Shown here: positions 1 to 7,649 of the stretch, piece after piece
Position numbering within the stretch: the stretch's first letter is position 1
Layout of the letters: each line of letters starts with the position of its first letter
Origin: Faecalibacterium sp. UBA7177
Lineage (GTDB): Bacteria > Bacillota > Clostridia > Oscillospirales > Ruminococcaceae
Length of the DNA stretch: 17,729 nucleotides
Direction: 5' to 3'
NCBI GenBank assembly: GCA_002491225.1
Contig: DKVN01000072.1
Location: 6,776-24,504 of the forward strand
Position numbers and translations under genes: made by a program
Notes under the pieces: generated by a model
The model's input: the letters and a program-made list of their open reading frames with translations, nothing else
The model's database searches: none
What the model was told of the DNA's origin: nothing

Positions 1-798
1 GCCGGGCGGGGGCAGCTGCGGCGGCGCATCGCGCTGCTCGGGGCGCTCTCGGCGGCGGGCTTTGTGGGGTACAACTTCATGCTCGCCCTCAGCTACGGCT
101 TTATCTTCCGGCCCGAGCAGGCCGAGGCGCTGATTGATTATAACCGGTATATCGACTCTTTTTACCTCGGCTGGTTTCTGTTGGCCCTAACGGCGCTGGC
201 CCTGGCGCTGCAAAGCCGGGCCGCCCGGCCCGCCCTGCGGCTGCTGGGGCAGGGGGGGCTGGTGCTGCTGGCCGCTTTGATGCTGCTGCGGGTGGACCAG
301 ATGGTGCTGCCCCAGTTCAGCGTGCTGGGCTTTTCGGACGCCGCCTTTGCCGACCAGCGCATCCAGCAGGCCCGGGCCGACGCGGTGACCGCCGCGGCCG
401 AGCCGGGCAGCCGCATCTTTCTGGTGAGCCAGGGGGACGACGGGCTCGACTGGTTCGAGTATTCCTACGACCTGCTGCCCCTGGTGCTGGATTACAGCGG
501 TGACCGGGACAAGGGCGGCGGCGGGGGCACCTTTGGCCTCGCGGCCCTGCGCCCGCCCGAGGAGGACTACACCCGCTGGTATTACTACCACCCCTACACC
601 GCGGCCGAGTGGGCGGCGGCGGTGCGGGCCAGCGGCTGCCGGTATATTTTTGTGGACCGGCTGGACGAGATCTTTACCGAGAGCTACGCCCCTCTCTTTG
701 CAGATGGGCTGGCCGAGGCCGAGGCGGGCCGCACCCTGCTCTACGAGGTGCGGGAGGACGGGCTTTTTGCCCCGGTGGAAATGGAGGTGCCCGCGTGA
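1..798 (+). CDS. C-terminal part of a polytopic membrane protein, possibly GT-C-like glycan enzyme (5' end outside window)
   Basis: The reading frame is open from the first base of the window, so this is the end of a longer gene; a GTG at 64 is only an internal codon. The visible part has about three hydrophobic segments (roughly residues 10-35, 58-70 and 80-96 of the fragment), then a soluble domain of about 160 residues containing SRIFLVSQGDDG and CRYIFVDRLDE. Several transmembrane helices followed by such a C-terminal domain recall GT-C-type glycosyltransferases or polymerases of surface glycans, but no diagnostic motif is visible, so this is inference. It overlaps the next gene by four bases (GTGA), suggesting translational coupling. 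It reads in the same direction as the nonulosonic acid genes and may belong to the same glycan locus. Confidence 0.6.
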   Translation, partial: AGRGQLRRRIALLGALSAAGFVGYNFMLALSYGFIFRPEQAEALIDYNRYIDSFYLGWFLLALTALALALQSRAARPALRLLGQGGLVLLAALMLLRVDQMVLPQFSVLGFSDAAFADQRIQQARADAVTAAAEPGSRIFLVSQGDDGLDWFEYSYDLLPLVLDYSGDRDKGGGGGTFGLAALRPPEEDYTRWYYYHPYTAAEWAAAVRASGCRYIFVDRLDEIFTESYAPLFADGLAEAEAGRTLLYEVREDGLFAPVEMEVPA

Positions 799-1595
799 AG
801 CACTGGCAGCATCGGCCCCCCGGGGCCCCGCCGGGAAAAACCCCGCCGGAAAAGGCCGCTCCCGGCGCGCCAAAGCAGGCCAGACCCCGTACCGCCGGGC
901 CCCTCGCGCGGCTGCGCCAAATGGCCGGGCGGCCCTGGTTCTTCGCCGCGCTCTGCTACGCGGCCTGCCTGCTCGGCTGGCTGGTAATGAGCCTCGTGGG
1001 CCTGGGGCGGGACACCGCGGCCAGAGCCTCGGGACGTCTGGCCCCCTTTTCGCTGCAGGCGGCCGAGTGCGAGCTGGTCAACGCCGTGTTGGAGACGGAT
1101 GGCGAGCCGGACGCGGCGGGCGGCGAGATGATCCGCACCCTCACCGACGACCCCCAGCTGATCTGGCGCAACCCGGACGGCCGCACCCTGCGCACGGTGC
1201 GCTTTGCGGCCCGCTATGCCGACAGCCCGCGCGAGATGTGTCTTTACTACACCAGCGCCCCCGAGGAGCCCTTCAGCCAGGACAAGCGGGTCTTTGCGGT
1301 GCAGAGCGATGACGGCGAGAGCTACCTCTACACCCTGCCGCAGGGCCGCATCGCCGCCCTGCGGCTGGACCCCTGCTCGAGCCGCGACAACGAGATCGCG
1401 GTCACCGGCATCCAGTGCAACGAACCGGCGGGCCTGCTCAGCTACTTTGCGCCGGGCTGGTTTGGCGCGTTCCGCATGGCGCTCTGGCCGGGGCTGGCTG
1501 CCGCCGCGCTGGAGCTCGTTCGCCAGCTCTGGACGCTGCGGGGCAGGGGCAGGGGCCGCCGCGGGCAGTCCGCCGCGCCCGACGCCGCAACCTGA
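795..1595 (+). CDS. Two-helix membrane protein with a large extracytoplasmic domain, unknown function
   Basis: I place the start at GTG 795, inside the GTGA overlap with the upstream stop, because GGAGG at 783-787 sits seven bases before it. Starts further upstream would run through the previous gene. The product is 266 residues. It has a basic, proline-rich cytoplasmic N-terminus, one transmembrane helix (PWFFAALCYAACLLGWLV, about residues 46-70), a domain of about 150 residues rich in predicted beta strands, and a second hydrophobic segment near the C-terminus (GWFGAFRMALWPGLAAAALE). The domain contains MCLYYTS, YLYTLPQGRIAALRLDP and a strand-like tail, a pattern that suggests a beta-sandwich on the outer face. 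I do not recognise a named family. Coupling to the upstream polytopic protein suggests the two act together, perhaps in surface glycan assembly. Confidence 0.72.
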   Translation: MKHWQHRPPGAPPGKTPPEKAAPGAPKQARPRTAGPLARLRQMAGRPWFFAALCYAACLLGWLVMSLVGLGRDTAARASGRLAPFSLQAAECELVNAVLETDGEPDAAGGEMIRTLTDDPQLIWRNPDGRTLRTVRFAARYADSPREMCLYYTSAPEEPFSQDKRVFAVQSDDGESYLYTLPQGRIAALRLDPCSSRDNEIAVTGIQCNEPAGLLSYFAPGWFGAFRMALWPGLAAAALELVRQLWTLRGRGRGRRGQSAAPDAAT

Positions 1596-1716
1596 CCGAA
1601 CCCGGCAGCCCCCACACCCGCGCCCGAACCCCCCAAATCCCATGTGCAGTCATACGGCCCCGCGCCGACAAACCGCGGCACTGCGACCGTTTTTGATGAG
1701 AAAAGAGGAATACAAG
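1596..1716 (+). other. C-rich, G-poor leader between membrane gene and legC
   Basis: This 121-base gap is the longest inside the plus-strand cluster. Its first half (about 1600-1642) is strikingly rich in C and poor in G compared with the flanking genes, with runs such as CCCCCC, and no strong hairpin is evident. I see no convincing -35/-10 pair. C-over-G bubbles of this kind resemble Rho loading sites, which is inference. The last 20 bases are AT-richer and carry the ribosome binding site of legC. Confidence 0.3.
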
Positions 1717-2895
1717 ATGGCAAACAGCAACAATAACGAGCATTTCATCCCCCTCTCGGTGCCCAACTTCGCCGGGCGGGAAAAGGAATATGTCAGCGAG
1801 GCGGTGGTCAGCGAGTGGGTCTCCACCGGCGGCAGCAAGGTCACCGAGTTTGAAAACGCCGTGGCCGCCTATACCGGCATGCCCCGCGCGGTGGCCTGCA
1901 ACAGCGGCACCAGCGGGCTGCATCTGGCCCTGATGGCCGCCGGCATCGGCAGAGGGGACGAGGTGCTCGCCCCGACCCTCACCTTCATCGCGGCGGTCAA
2001 CCCCATCCGGTATGTCGGGGCCGAGCCGGTCTTCATCGGCTGCGACGACAGTCTCTGCATGAGCCCGGCAGCCACCCAGGAGTTTCTGCGCACCCGGTGC
2101 GAAAAGCGCCCGGGCGGGGTGTACAACCGCGCCAGCGGCGCGCGGGTGGCGGCCATTCTGGTGGTGCACGTCTTTGGCAACATGGCCGGGATGCCCGCCT
2201 TTGCCGCGCTCGCCAACGAGTGGGGCCTTGCTTTGATCGAGGACGCCACCGAGGCGCTGGGCACCAAATATACCTCCGGCCCCTTTGCCGGCAAGATGGC
2301 CGGGACCATCGGGGATGTCGGGGCCTACAGCTTCAACGGCAACAAGATCATCACCACCGGCGCCGGGGGCATGCTGGTCTCCAACCACCCGGACTGGGCC
2401 GAGCACGCCAAGCACCTCTCCACCCAGGCCAAGGCGGACGAGCTGCAGTTTCTGCACGACGAGATCGGCTACAACTACCGCATGACCAATTTGCAGGCGG
2501 CGCTCGGCCTTGCCCAGCTGGAGCAGTTAGAGGGCTTTATCGCCCACAAGCACGCCCGCTGGCAGCAGTACAAGACCGCGCTCGACGGCAAAAACGGTTA
2601 TCGCATCCTCGATTTCCAGGAGGACGGGGTGCGCTCCAACAAGTGGTTCTACTCGCTTTATCTCGAAGACCCCCGGCACGACCGGGACACCATGATCGCG
2701 GCCCTCAAAGCGCGCGACATCCAAACCCGCCCGGTCTGGGCGCTGATCCACGAGCAGGCGGACTATGGCAAAAACGAGGCCTATGCCCTCGAAAAGGCGC
2801 TGGATTACCGCGCCAGGATCATCAACCTGCCCTGCTCCACCAACCTCTCCGAGGAGGACTGCCAGCGGGTCATCGACACCCTGCTGGCCCTGTGA
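1717..2895 (+). CDS. legC: LegC-family PLP-dependent UDP-amino-sugar aminotransferase
   Basis: This 392-residue protein belongs to the DegT/DnrJ/EryC1/StrS aminotransferases. It contains CNSGTSGLHLAL for cofactor binding, IEDATEALGTKY with the pyridine-ring aspartate at D176, and SFNGNKIITTGAGGM with the Schiff-base lysine at K210. The latter wording is typical of the LegC branch. In legionaminic acid synthesis LegC moves an amino group onto C4 of a nucleotide-linked 4-keto-6-deoxy GlcNAc in the cytoplasm. ATG 1717 is preceded by AGAGGA with good spacing. An in-frame ATG at 1696 lies before this binding site and is less likely. The dehydratase that would supply the substrate (LegB) is not in the window. 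Downstream genes for epimerase, synthase and CMP-transferase support the assignment; a role in a related bacillosamine-type sugar is the main alternative. Confidence 0.9.
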   Translation: MANSNNNEHFIPLSVPNFAGREKEYVSEAVVSEWVSTGGSKVTEFENAVAAYTGMPRAVACNSGTSGLHLALMAAGIGRGDEVLAPTLTFIAAVNPIRYVGAEPVFIGCDDSLCMSPAATQEFLRTRCEKRPGGVYNRASGARVAAILVVHVFGNMAGMPAFAALANEWGLALIEDATEALGTKYTSGPFAGKMAGTIGDVGAYSFNGNKIITTGAGGMLVSNHPDWAEHAKHLSTQAKADELQFLHDEIGYNYRMTNLQAALGLAQLEQLEGFIAHKHARWQQYKTALDGKNGYRILDFQEDGVRSNKWFYSLYLEDPRHDRDTMIAALKARDIQTRPVWALIHEQADYGKNEAYALEKALDYRARIINLPCSTNLSEEDCQRVIDTLLAL

Positions 2896-2924
2896 GCGGA
2901 AGCCTTACGGCGGCCCCGCGCAAA

Positions 2925-2956
2925 GGCCGGACTGGCGCGCTTTCCGCGCCCCGGCC
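2925..2956 (+). other. Intercistronic hairpin between legC and the nucleotidyltransferase gene
   Basis: The bases form a two-part stem: GGCCGG (2925-2930) pairs with CCGGCC (2951-2956), and GGCGCG (2934-2939) pairs with CGCGCC (2945-2950). The loop is CTTTC and a three-base ACT bulge lies on the left arm. No T-run follows, so it does not look like an intrinsic terminator. It may protect mRNA ends or mark a processing site within the operon, which is inference. Confidence 0.45.
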
Positions 2957-2984
2957 CAAGATCTGATCGTAGGGAGGCACCCCG

Positions 2985-4037
2985 ATGCTGCACATCGAAG
3001 AACTGTACATCCAGCCCGAGACCACCGTGCTCGACGCCATGAAAAAGCTGGACGAGACCGGCCTGCGCATCCTGCTGATCGCCCCGGGCGGCAGGCTTGA
3101 GGCGGTGGTCACGGACGGCGACCTGCGCAAGCTGATTTTGCGGGGCGGCCAGCTCAGCGACCCGGTGCGCCTGGCCGCCAACTACCACCCCTACAGCCTG
3201 CCCCTCAGCGAGCGGGGCGCGGCGAGGCGGATTTTGAAGGAGAAGGTCATCGACGCGCTGCCGCTGCTGGATAACAACGGCTGCGTCGCGGACATCGTCT
3301 TTGCCAACCGGTTGGATGTGGACAACCGCCGCCGGGCCGGGCTGCCGGTGGTGATCATGGCGGGGGGCCTGGGCACCCGGCTCTACCCCTACACCAAGAT
3401 CCTGCCCAAGCCCCTGATCCCGGTGGGGGAGCTGCCCATCGCCGAGCACATCATCAACCGCTTCTGCGGCTTTGGCTGCAGCGAGTTCTATCTGGTGGTC
3501 AACTACAAAAAGAACATGATCAAGTCGTATTTTAACGACCTTGAGCGCGACTATCAGATTCATTATGTGGACGAGGATACCCCTCTCGGCACCGGCGGGG
3601 GCCTGAGCCTGCTCAAGGGGCAGATCCACGAGCCCTTCTTCCTCTCCAACTGCGACATCCTGCTCGACGCGGATTTCGGGGATGTTTACAACCACCACAA
3701 AAGGTGCGGCAACCTCATCACGATGGTCTGCGCCTTCAAGCACTTCACAGTGCCCTATGGGGTCATCGAGATGGGGGAGGGCGGCAGCGTGCTCGCCATG
3801 CGGGAAAAGCCCGAGATGAACTTCCTCACCAACACCGGGGTGTATGTGGTGGAGCCGCGGGTGGTGGAGGAGCTGGAACCGGGCAAAAAGCAGGACTTTA
3901 CCGACATCATCGAGCACTACCGCGCCGCGGGCGAGCGGGTCGGCGTCTATCCGGTGGCCGAGAGCGGCTGGATGGACATGGGCCAGATCGAGGAGTTGGA
4001 CGCCATGCGGCGGCGGCTGGAGACCCAGAACGGCTAA
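2985..4037 (+). CDS. CBS-domain sugar-phosphate nucleotidyltransferase (PtmE-like)
   Basis: The 350-residue product has two modules. Residues 1 to about 115 are a CBS-domain pair (ETTVLDAMKKLDETGLRILLI, then VVTDGDLRKLIL and a second repeat ending in DIVFANRLDV). From residue 123 comes a nucleotidyltransferase domain with MAGGLGTR at 125-132 and KILPKPLIPVG at 138-148, followed by TPLGTGGGLSLL and FFLSNCDILLDADF. This order matches PtmE of the Campylobacter legionaminic acid pathway, which makes GDP-GlcN(Ac) and so commits sugar to the pathway as a GDP form; nucleotide specificity cannot be read here. The CBS pair probably senses adenine nucleotides (family knowledge). AGGGAGG at 2971-2977 sits seven bases before ATG 2985. 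It lies between the aminotransferase and synthase genes, as expected for a nonulosonic acid operon. Confidence 0.88.
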   Translation: MLHIEELYIQPETTVLDAMKKLDETGLRILLIAPGGRLEAVVTDGDLRKLILRGGQLSDPVRLAANYHPYSLPLSERGAARRILKEKVIDALPLLDNNGCVADIVFANRLDVDNRRRAGLPVVIMAGGLGTRLYPYTKILPKPLIPVGELPIAEHIINRFCGFGCSEFYLVVNYKKNMIKSYFNDLERDYQIHYVDEDTPLGTGGGLSLLKGQIHEPFFLSNCDILLDADFGDVYNHHKRCGNLITMVCAFKHFTVPYGVIEMGEGGSVLAMREKPEMNFLTNTGVYVVEPRVVEELEPGKKQDFTDIIEHYRAAGERVGVYPVAESGWMDMGQIEELDAMRRRLETQNG

Positions 4038-4087
4038 GGTGCCTCGCGGCCGAATAATATGAAAAGGCAAAAAAGGAGCGTAAAGCC

Positions 4088-5083
4088 ATGAGCGTTTTTC
4101 TCATCGCGGAGGCGGGGGTCAACCACAACGGCAGCCTCGAGATGGCCAGGGAGATGGCCCGGGTGGCCAAGGAGTGCGGGGCGGACGCGGTCAAGTACCA
4201 GACCGCCGTGCCCGAGCTGGTGGTCTCCCGCTTTGCCCAAAAGGCCGAGTACCAAAAGGCCTCCACCGGCGCGGGGGAGAGCCAGCTCGAGATGATCCGC
4301 CGCCTGCACTTTGGCTTTGAGGCGCACGCCGAATTAAAAGCGTACTGCGATTCCATCGGTATCCAGTACCTCTCCGCCCCGTTTGATCTGCCCAGTGTGC
4401 GGTTTCTGGCGGGCCTCGGCCTGCCCGCCATGAAGGTGCCCAGCGGCGAGATCACCAACCTGCCCTATCTGGAGGCGGTGGCGGCCGCCAACATGCCGGT
4501 CATCCTCTCCACCGGCATGTCCACCCTGCCCGAGATCGAGGACGCCTTGGGGGTGCTGGAAGACGGCGGCTGCCCCGGCGTGACCCTGCTGCACTGCAAC
4601 ACCGAGTACCCCACCCCCTACGAGGACGCGAACCTCGCCGCCATGATCGAGCTGTACGAGACCTTCGGCCTGCCGGTGGGCCTGTCGGACCACACCCGCG
4701 GCTGGGAGTGCGACGTGGCGGCAACAGCGCTCGGGGCGGTGGTCATCGAAAAGCACTTCACCCTCGATAAAACCCTGCCCGGCCCGGATCATCAGGCCAG
4801 CCTCGACCCCGCCGAGCTCGCCGCAATGGTCACGGCGGTGCGCCGCACCGAGGCGGCGCTGGGCAGCGGGCGCAAGGCGGTGAGCCCGAGCGAGGCCAAA
4901 AACAAGCCCATCGCCCGCAAAAGCATCGTGGCCGCCCGCGCCATCGCGGCGGGGGAGCGGTTCACCGAGGAAAACCTCACCACCAAGCGCCCGGGCGACG
5001 GCGTCAGCCCCATGCGCTGGCACGAGGTGCTGGGCCAGGCCGCCAGGCGCAGCTTTGCAGAGGACGAGCCGATCGAGCTGTGA
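4088..5083 (+). CDS. legI: Nonulosonic acid synthase, NeuB family (legionaminic acid synthase-like)
   Basis: NeuB-family enzymes condense phosphoenolpyruvate with a six-carbon amino sugar to make a nine-carbon keto acid. The 331-residue product starts with IAEAGVNHNGS, has KVPSGEITNLPYLE, STGMSTLPEIE and HCNTEYPTP in the barrel, and carries likely metal-binding histidines at H202 (GLSDHT) and H223 (EKHFTLD). A C-terminal SAF/antifreeze-like domain covers about residues 275-331 (RKSIVAARAIAAGE onward). The wording PSGEITNxPYL is closer to legionaminic acid synthases than to the Neu5Ac enzyme, so 2,4-diacetamido-2,4,6-trideoxymannose is the likely substrate; this is inference. AAAAGGAG at 4071-4078 precedes ATG 4088. 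It lies between nucleotidyltransferase and epimerase genes in one transcription direction. Confidence 0.92.
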   Translation: MSVFLIAEAGVNHNGSLEMAREMARVAKECGADAVKYQTAVPELVVSRFAQKAEYQKASTGAGESQLEMIRRLHFGFEAHAELKAYCDSIGIQYLSAPFDLPSVRFLAGLGLPAMKVPSGEITNLPYLEAVAAANMPVILSTGMSTLPEIEDALGVLEDGGCPGVTLLHCNTEYPTPYEDANLAAMIELYETFGLPVGLSDHTRGWECDVAATALGAVVIEKHFTLDKTLPGPDHQASLDPAELAAMVTAVRRTEAALGSGRKAVSPSEAKNKPIARKSIVAARAIAAGERFTEENLTTKRPGDGVSPMRWHEVLGQAARRSFAEDEPIEL

Positions 5084-5122
5084 GGGCAAACCCCGCAAAA
5101 ACCACAAAAAGGGGGCATTTTG

Positions 5123-6382
5123 ATGCCTGTATCCAAAAAAACGCTGGCAGTGCTCACCAGCACCCGGGCCGAGTACGGCCTGCTGCGGCCGGTGCTGCAA
5201 AAGTTAGCCGCATCCGGCAGCCTTGCACCCGCTCTGGTGGTGACCGGCGCGCACCTCGCCGCCCAGTACGGCGAGACGGTGCGGGAGATCGAGGCGGATG
5301 CCGCGGGCGGGGTCATCGCGCCCATCGCGGCCCGGCTGCCCATCCTGCCCGCCGCCGGCGCGGCCGAGCCCACCGCCGAGACGGCGGCCCGCGCCCTGGC
5401 TGTCTTCAACGCCTATTTTGCCGCCCACCGCCCCGCCGCCGTGCTGCTGCTGGGGGACCGGTACGAGATCTTCGCCGCGGCGGCCGCGGCGGCCCTCGCC
5501 GGCATCCCCATCGCCCATATCAGCGGCGGGGATGTGACCTTAGGCGCGGCGGACGACTGGTACCGCCACTGCATCACCAAGATGGCCCACCTGCACTTTC
5601 CCAGCTGCGCGGTCTACGCCCAGCGGCTGGTGCGGATGGGAGAGGCCCCCGAAACGGTCCACTGCGTGGGGGGCCTCGGGGACGAGAACATCCGCGGGCT
5701 GCTCAAGCTCTCGCGGGGGATGCTCAGCGAGAGCCTCGGGTTTGATCTGAGCGAATCCGCCGGGCGGTTCGGCCTTGTCACCTTCCACCCCGAAACCGCG
5801 CCGGGCGCGCGTGCCCCCGAGGCCCAGATGGCCGGGCTGCTCGCGGCGCTCGAGCGGGTGGGCGAAGCGGAGGGGGTGCGCTGGCTGCTCACCGGCGCCA
5901 ACGCCGACGCGGGCGGCGAGGCGGTCAACCGGATGGCCGCCGCCTGGGCCGCGGCACGGCCGGGCAGGGCCGCCTTCTTCGTCAGCCTCGGGGCCCGGCG
6001 CTACCTCAGCGCCATGCAATACGCCGCGGTGGTGGCGGGCAACTCCTCCAGCGGGGTGGTCGAGACCCCCAGTTTCGGGGTACCCGCGGTCAACATCGGG
6101 CGGCGGCAGGCCGGGCGGATCCGCTGCGGCAACGTGATCTGCTGCGATGCCAGCGAGGCCGCGATCGAAGCGGCCCTGCACACGGCCCTCAGCCCGGCCT
6201 TCGCGGCGGCGGCCAAACAGGTGCAAAGCCCCTACCGCGGCGAGGATACCAGCGGCCAGATCGTGCGCATCCTCGAACAGGCTCTGGCCGACCCGGCCTT
6301 CGGCGCGCCCAAGGGCTTTTACGACGGCCCGGTGCCCGAGGCGCTGGCCCGGGCGGCGGCGCAGCAGGCCGAGACGGTGTAA
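5123..6382 (+). CDS. legG: Hydrolysing UDP-sugar 2-epimerase, NeuC/LegG family
   Basis: The enzyme removes UDP (or GDP) and inverts C2 to give the free mannose-configured amino sugar used by the NeuB-type synthase upstream. The 419-residue protein has the family start TSTRAEYGLL (residues 12-21), GDRYEIF at 111-117, HISGGDVTLGAADD about 20 residues later, and the nucleotide-binding GNSSSG at 306-311 with ETPSFGVPAVNIGRRQAGR. Length and motifs match NeuC proteins. I start at ATG 5123; the preceding TTG at 5120 is in frame but less likely. With a LegC aminotransferase next door, the LegG substrate (a diacetamido trideoxy sugar) is more likely than plain UDP-GlcNAc. Thirty-nine bases separate it from the synthase gene. 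Confidence 0.9.
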   Translation: MPVSKKTLAVLTSTRAEYGLLRPVLQKLAASGSLAPALVVTGAHLAAQYGETVREIEADAAGGVIAPIAARLPILPAAGAAEPTAETAARALAVFNAYFAAHRPAAVLLLGDRYEIFAAAAAAALAGIPIAHISGGDVTLGAADDWYRHCITKMAHLHFPSCAVYAQRLVRMGEAPETVHCVGGLGDENIRGLLKLSRGMLSESLGFDLSESAGRFGLVTFHPETAPGARAPEAQMAGLLAALERVGEAEGVRWLLTGANADAGGEAVNRMAAAWAAARPGRAAFFVSLGARRYLSAMQYAAVVAGNSSSGVVETPSFGVPAVNIGRRQAGRIRCGNVICCDASEAAIEAALHTALSPAFAAAAKQVQSPYRGEDTSGQIVRILEQALADPAFGAPKGFYDGPVPEALARAAAQQAETV

Positions 6383-6395
6383 AAGACGCCCCGGC

Positions 6396-6413
6396 AGCGC
6401 CGGGTTCGGCGCT
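6396..6413 (+). terminator. Possible weak intra-operon terminator or attenuator after legG
   Basis: AGCGCCG (6396-6402) and CGGCGCT (6407-6413) form a seven-base perfect stem with a GGTT loop, followed by TTGCTGTT rather than a clean T-run. A competing smaller stem, CCCGGC/GCCGGG, overlaps its left side. It sits 14 bases after the legG stop and could reduce transcription into the phosphatase-fold and oxidoreductase genes. The T-tract is poor, so full termination is unlikely. Confidence 0.35.
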
Positions 6414-6452
6414 TTGCTGTTACATATCAGCCGGAAAGGAGAGCGAAGCGAG

Positions 6453-7562
6453 GTGCGGTGCAGGGTACAGCATGTCCAGTTCGATCGGGCCCAGCGGGTG
6501 CTGGCCATCGGCGGGGTGCGGGGGCGGCTGCCCCTGCTCGAAGCACTGCTGCGCGAGCTGCGCTTTGCCCCCGGGCGGGACGGCCTGGTCGTTCTGGGCG
6601 ACCTTGCGGGTCGGGGCCGCATGGCCCTTGAGACGGTGCACTTTGCCATCGAGCTCGCCCGGCTGCCCTATGTCCATTTCCTCTGCGGGGAGGAGGACCT
6701 GCTGCCCCCGCCCACCGCACAGGGGCAAGCGCTCGCGGCCTGGCAGGCCCGGCTGGCCGCCCAGCGGGACGGGCTCTTCTGGCAGCTCTGTGCGCGGGAG
6801 GGCCTCGAGCGGGCCGAGGCGCTGGCCCAGCCTGCGGCGGCCCTGGCGGCCCTGCGGCCCCGCTATGCCGCCGAGCTCGCCTTTCTGGAGGGGCTGCCCC
6901 ATATTGTGGAGAGCAGCCAGTACCTCTTTGCCCACGCGGGCCTCGGCCCCGGCCCGCTGGAGGAGCAATCGGCCGAGACGGTGCTGACGGCCCCGGCCTT
7001 CCATGATACCGCCCTGCGGGGGCCCGCCTTTGTCAAGCTGCTCGCGGTGGGCCACTGGCCCGCGGGCTGGTACGGCCATACCACCCTCTGCCAGGCCCCC
7101 CGCACCAGCCCGGCCAACCGGCTGGTCTCGGTGGACGGAGGCCTCGGCCTCGCGGTGGGCGGGCAGCTCAACGGCGCGGTGCTGCGCGGCGGGGTCTGCG
7201 AGGGCTTCGCGATGGTGGACGGCCTGCCCCAGGTGCGGGTGCGGCAGGGCCAGGCCCAGCGCCGCGGGGCGGTCTGCCTTACCGGGCCGGATTACAGCGT
7301 GCGGGTGCTGCGGCAGGACGCGGGCGGGCGGCTCTGCCTGCACCCGGCCAGCGGCAGCCAGGCGGTGGTGCCGGATGGGTGGCTGCGCAAAATGCCCGAG
7401 GGCGGCTGGCGGCTGCGGGGGGACACCCCCAGCTGGTACCCGGCGCTGATTCCGGGCCAGACGGTGGGCCTCGCCGCCGGGGCGGGGGAGTTCGCCCTCA
7501 TCAAAACCGGCAGCCACCTCGGCTGGGCCCGGTGGGACAGCCTCGAGATGCCCAAGGGCTGA
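6453..7562 (+). CDS. Degenerate PPP-type metallophosphatase-fold protein with SH3-like C-terminal tail
   Basis: Residues 16 to about 230 follow the layout of bacterial calcineurin-like serine/threonine phosphatases. IGGVRGRLPLLEALL stands where GDIHG is usual, LVVLGDLAGRG where GDxxDRG is usual, VHFLCGEEDLL where RGNHE is usual, then LFAHAGLGPG (H161), AVGHWP (H201) and RLVSVDGGLGLAVGGQL. The first Asp and His are G21 and R23, and the Asn-His pair is E80-E81, so metal-1 and catalytic positions are lost while D50, R54, H161 and H201 remain. A pseudoenzyme or binding protein is therefore likely. About 130 further residues end in FALIKTGSHLGWARWDSLE, resembling an SH3-like domain. I start at GTG 6453, with AAAGGAG at 6435-6441, 11 bases away; the exact start is uncertain. 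It sits between legG and the oxidoreductases, so a role in the same glycan pathway is inferred; the function is unknown. Confidence 0.8.
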   Translation: MRCRVQHVQFDRAQRVLAIGGVRGRLPLLEALLRELRFAPGRDGLVVLGDLAGRGRMALETVHFAIELARLPYVHFLCGEEDLLPPPTAQGQALAAWQARLAAQRDGLFWQLCAREGLERAEALAQPAAALAALRPRYAAELAFLEGLPHIVESSQYLFAHAGLGPGPLEEQSAETVLTAPAFHDTALRGPAFVKLLAVGHWPAGWYGHTTLCQAPRTSPANRLVSVDGGLGLAVGGQLNGAVLRGGVCEGFAMVDGLPQVRVRQGQAQRRGAVCLTGPDYSVRVLRQDAGGRLCLHPASGSQAVVPDGWLRKMPEGGWRLRGDTPSWYPALIPGQTVGLAAGAGEFALIKTGSHLGWARWDSLEMPKG

Positions 7563-7649
7563 GGCTCTAACCTGACAGAAAAACCAGCAGGCGGCGGGCA
7601 GTTTGGGCCGCGCCGCCGTGCTGGGATGCAAAAAACAGGAGGGATCATG

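Noticed and set aside
1204..1716. N-terminal extension of LegC into the previous gene
   Set aside because: The added residues match no aminotransferase and lie in another frame of the upstream gene; ATG 1717 has a good ribosome binding site and gives the family's normal length.
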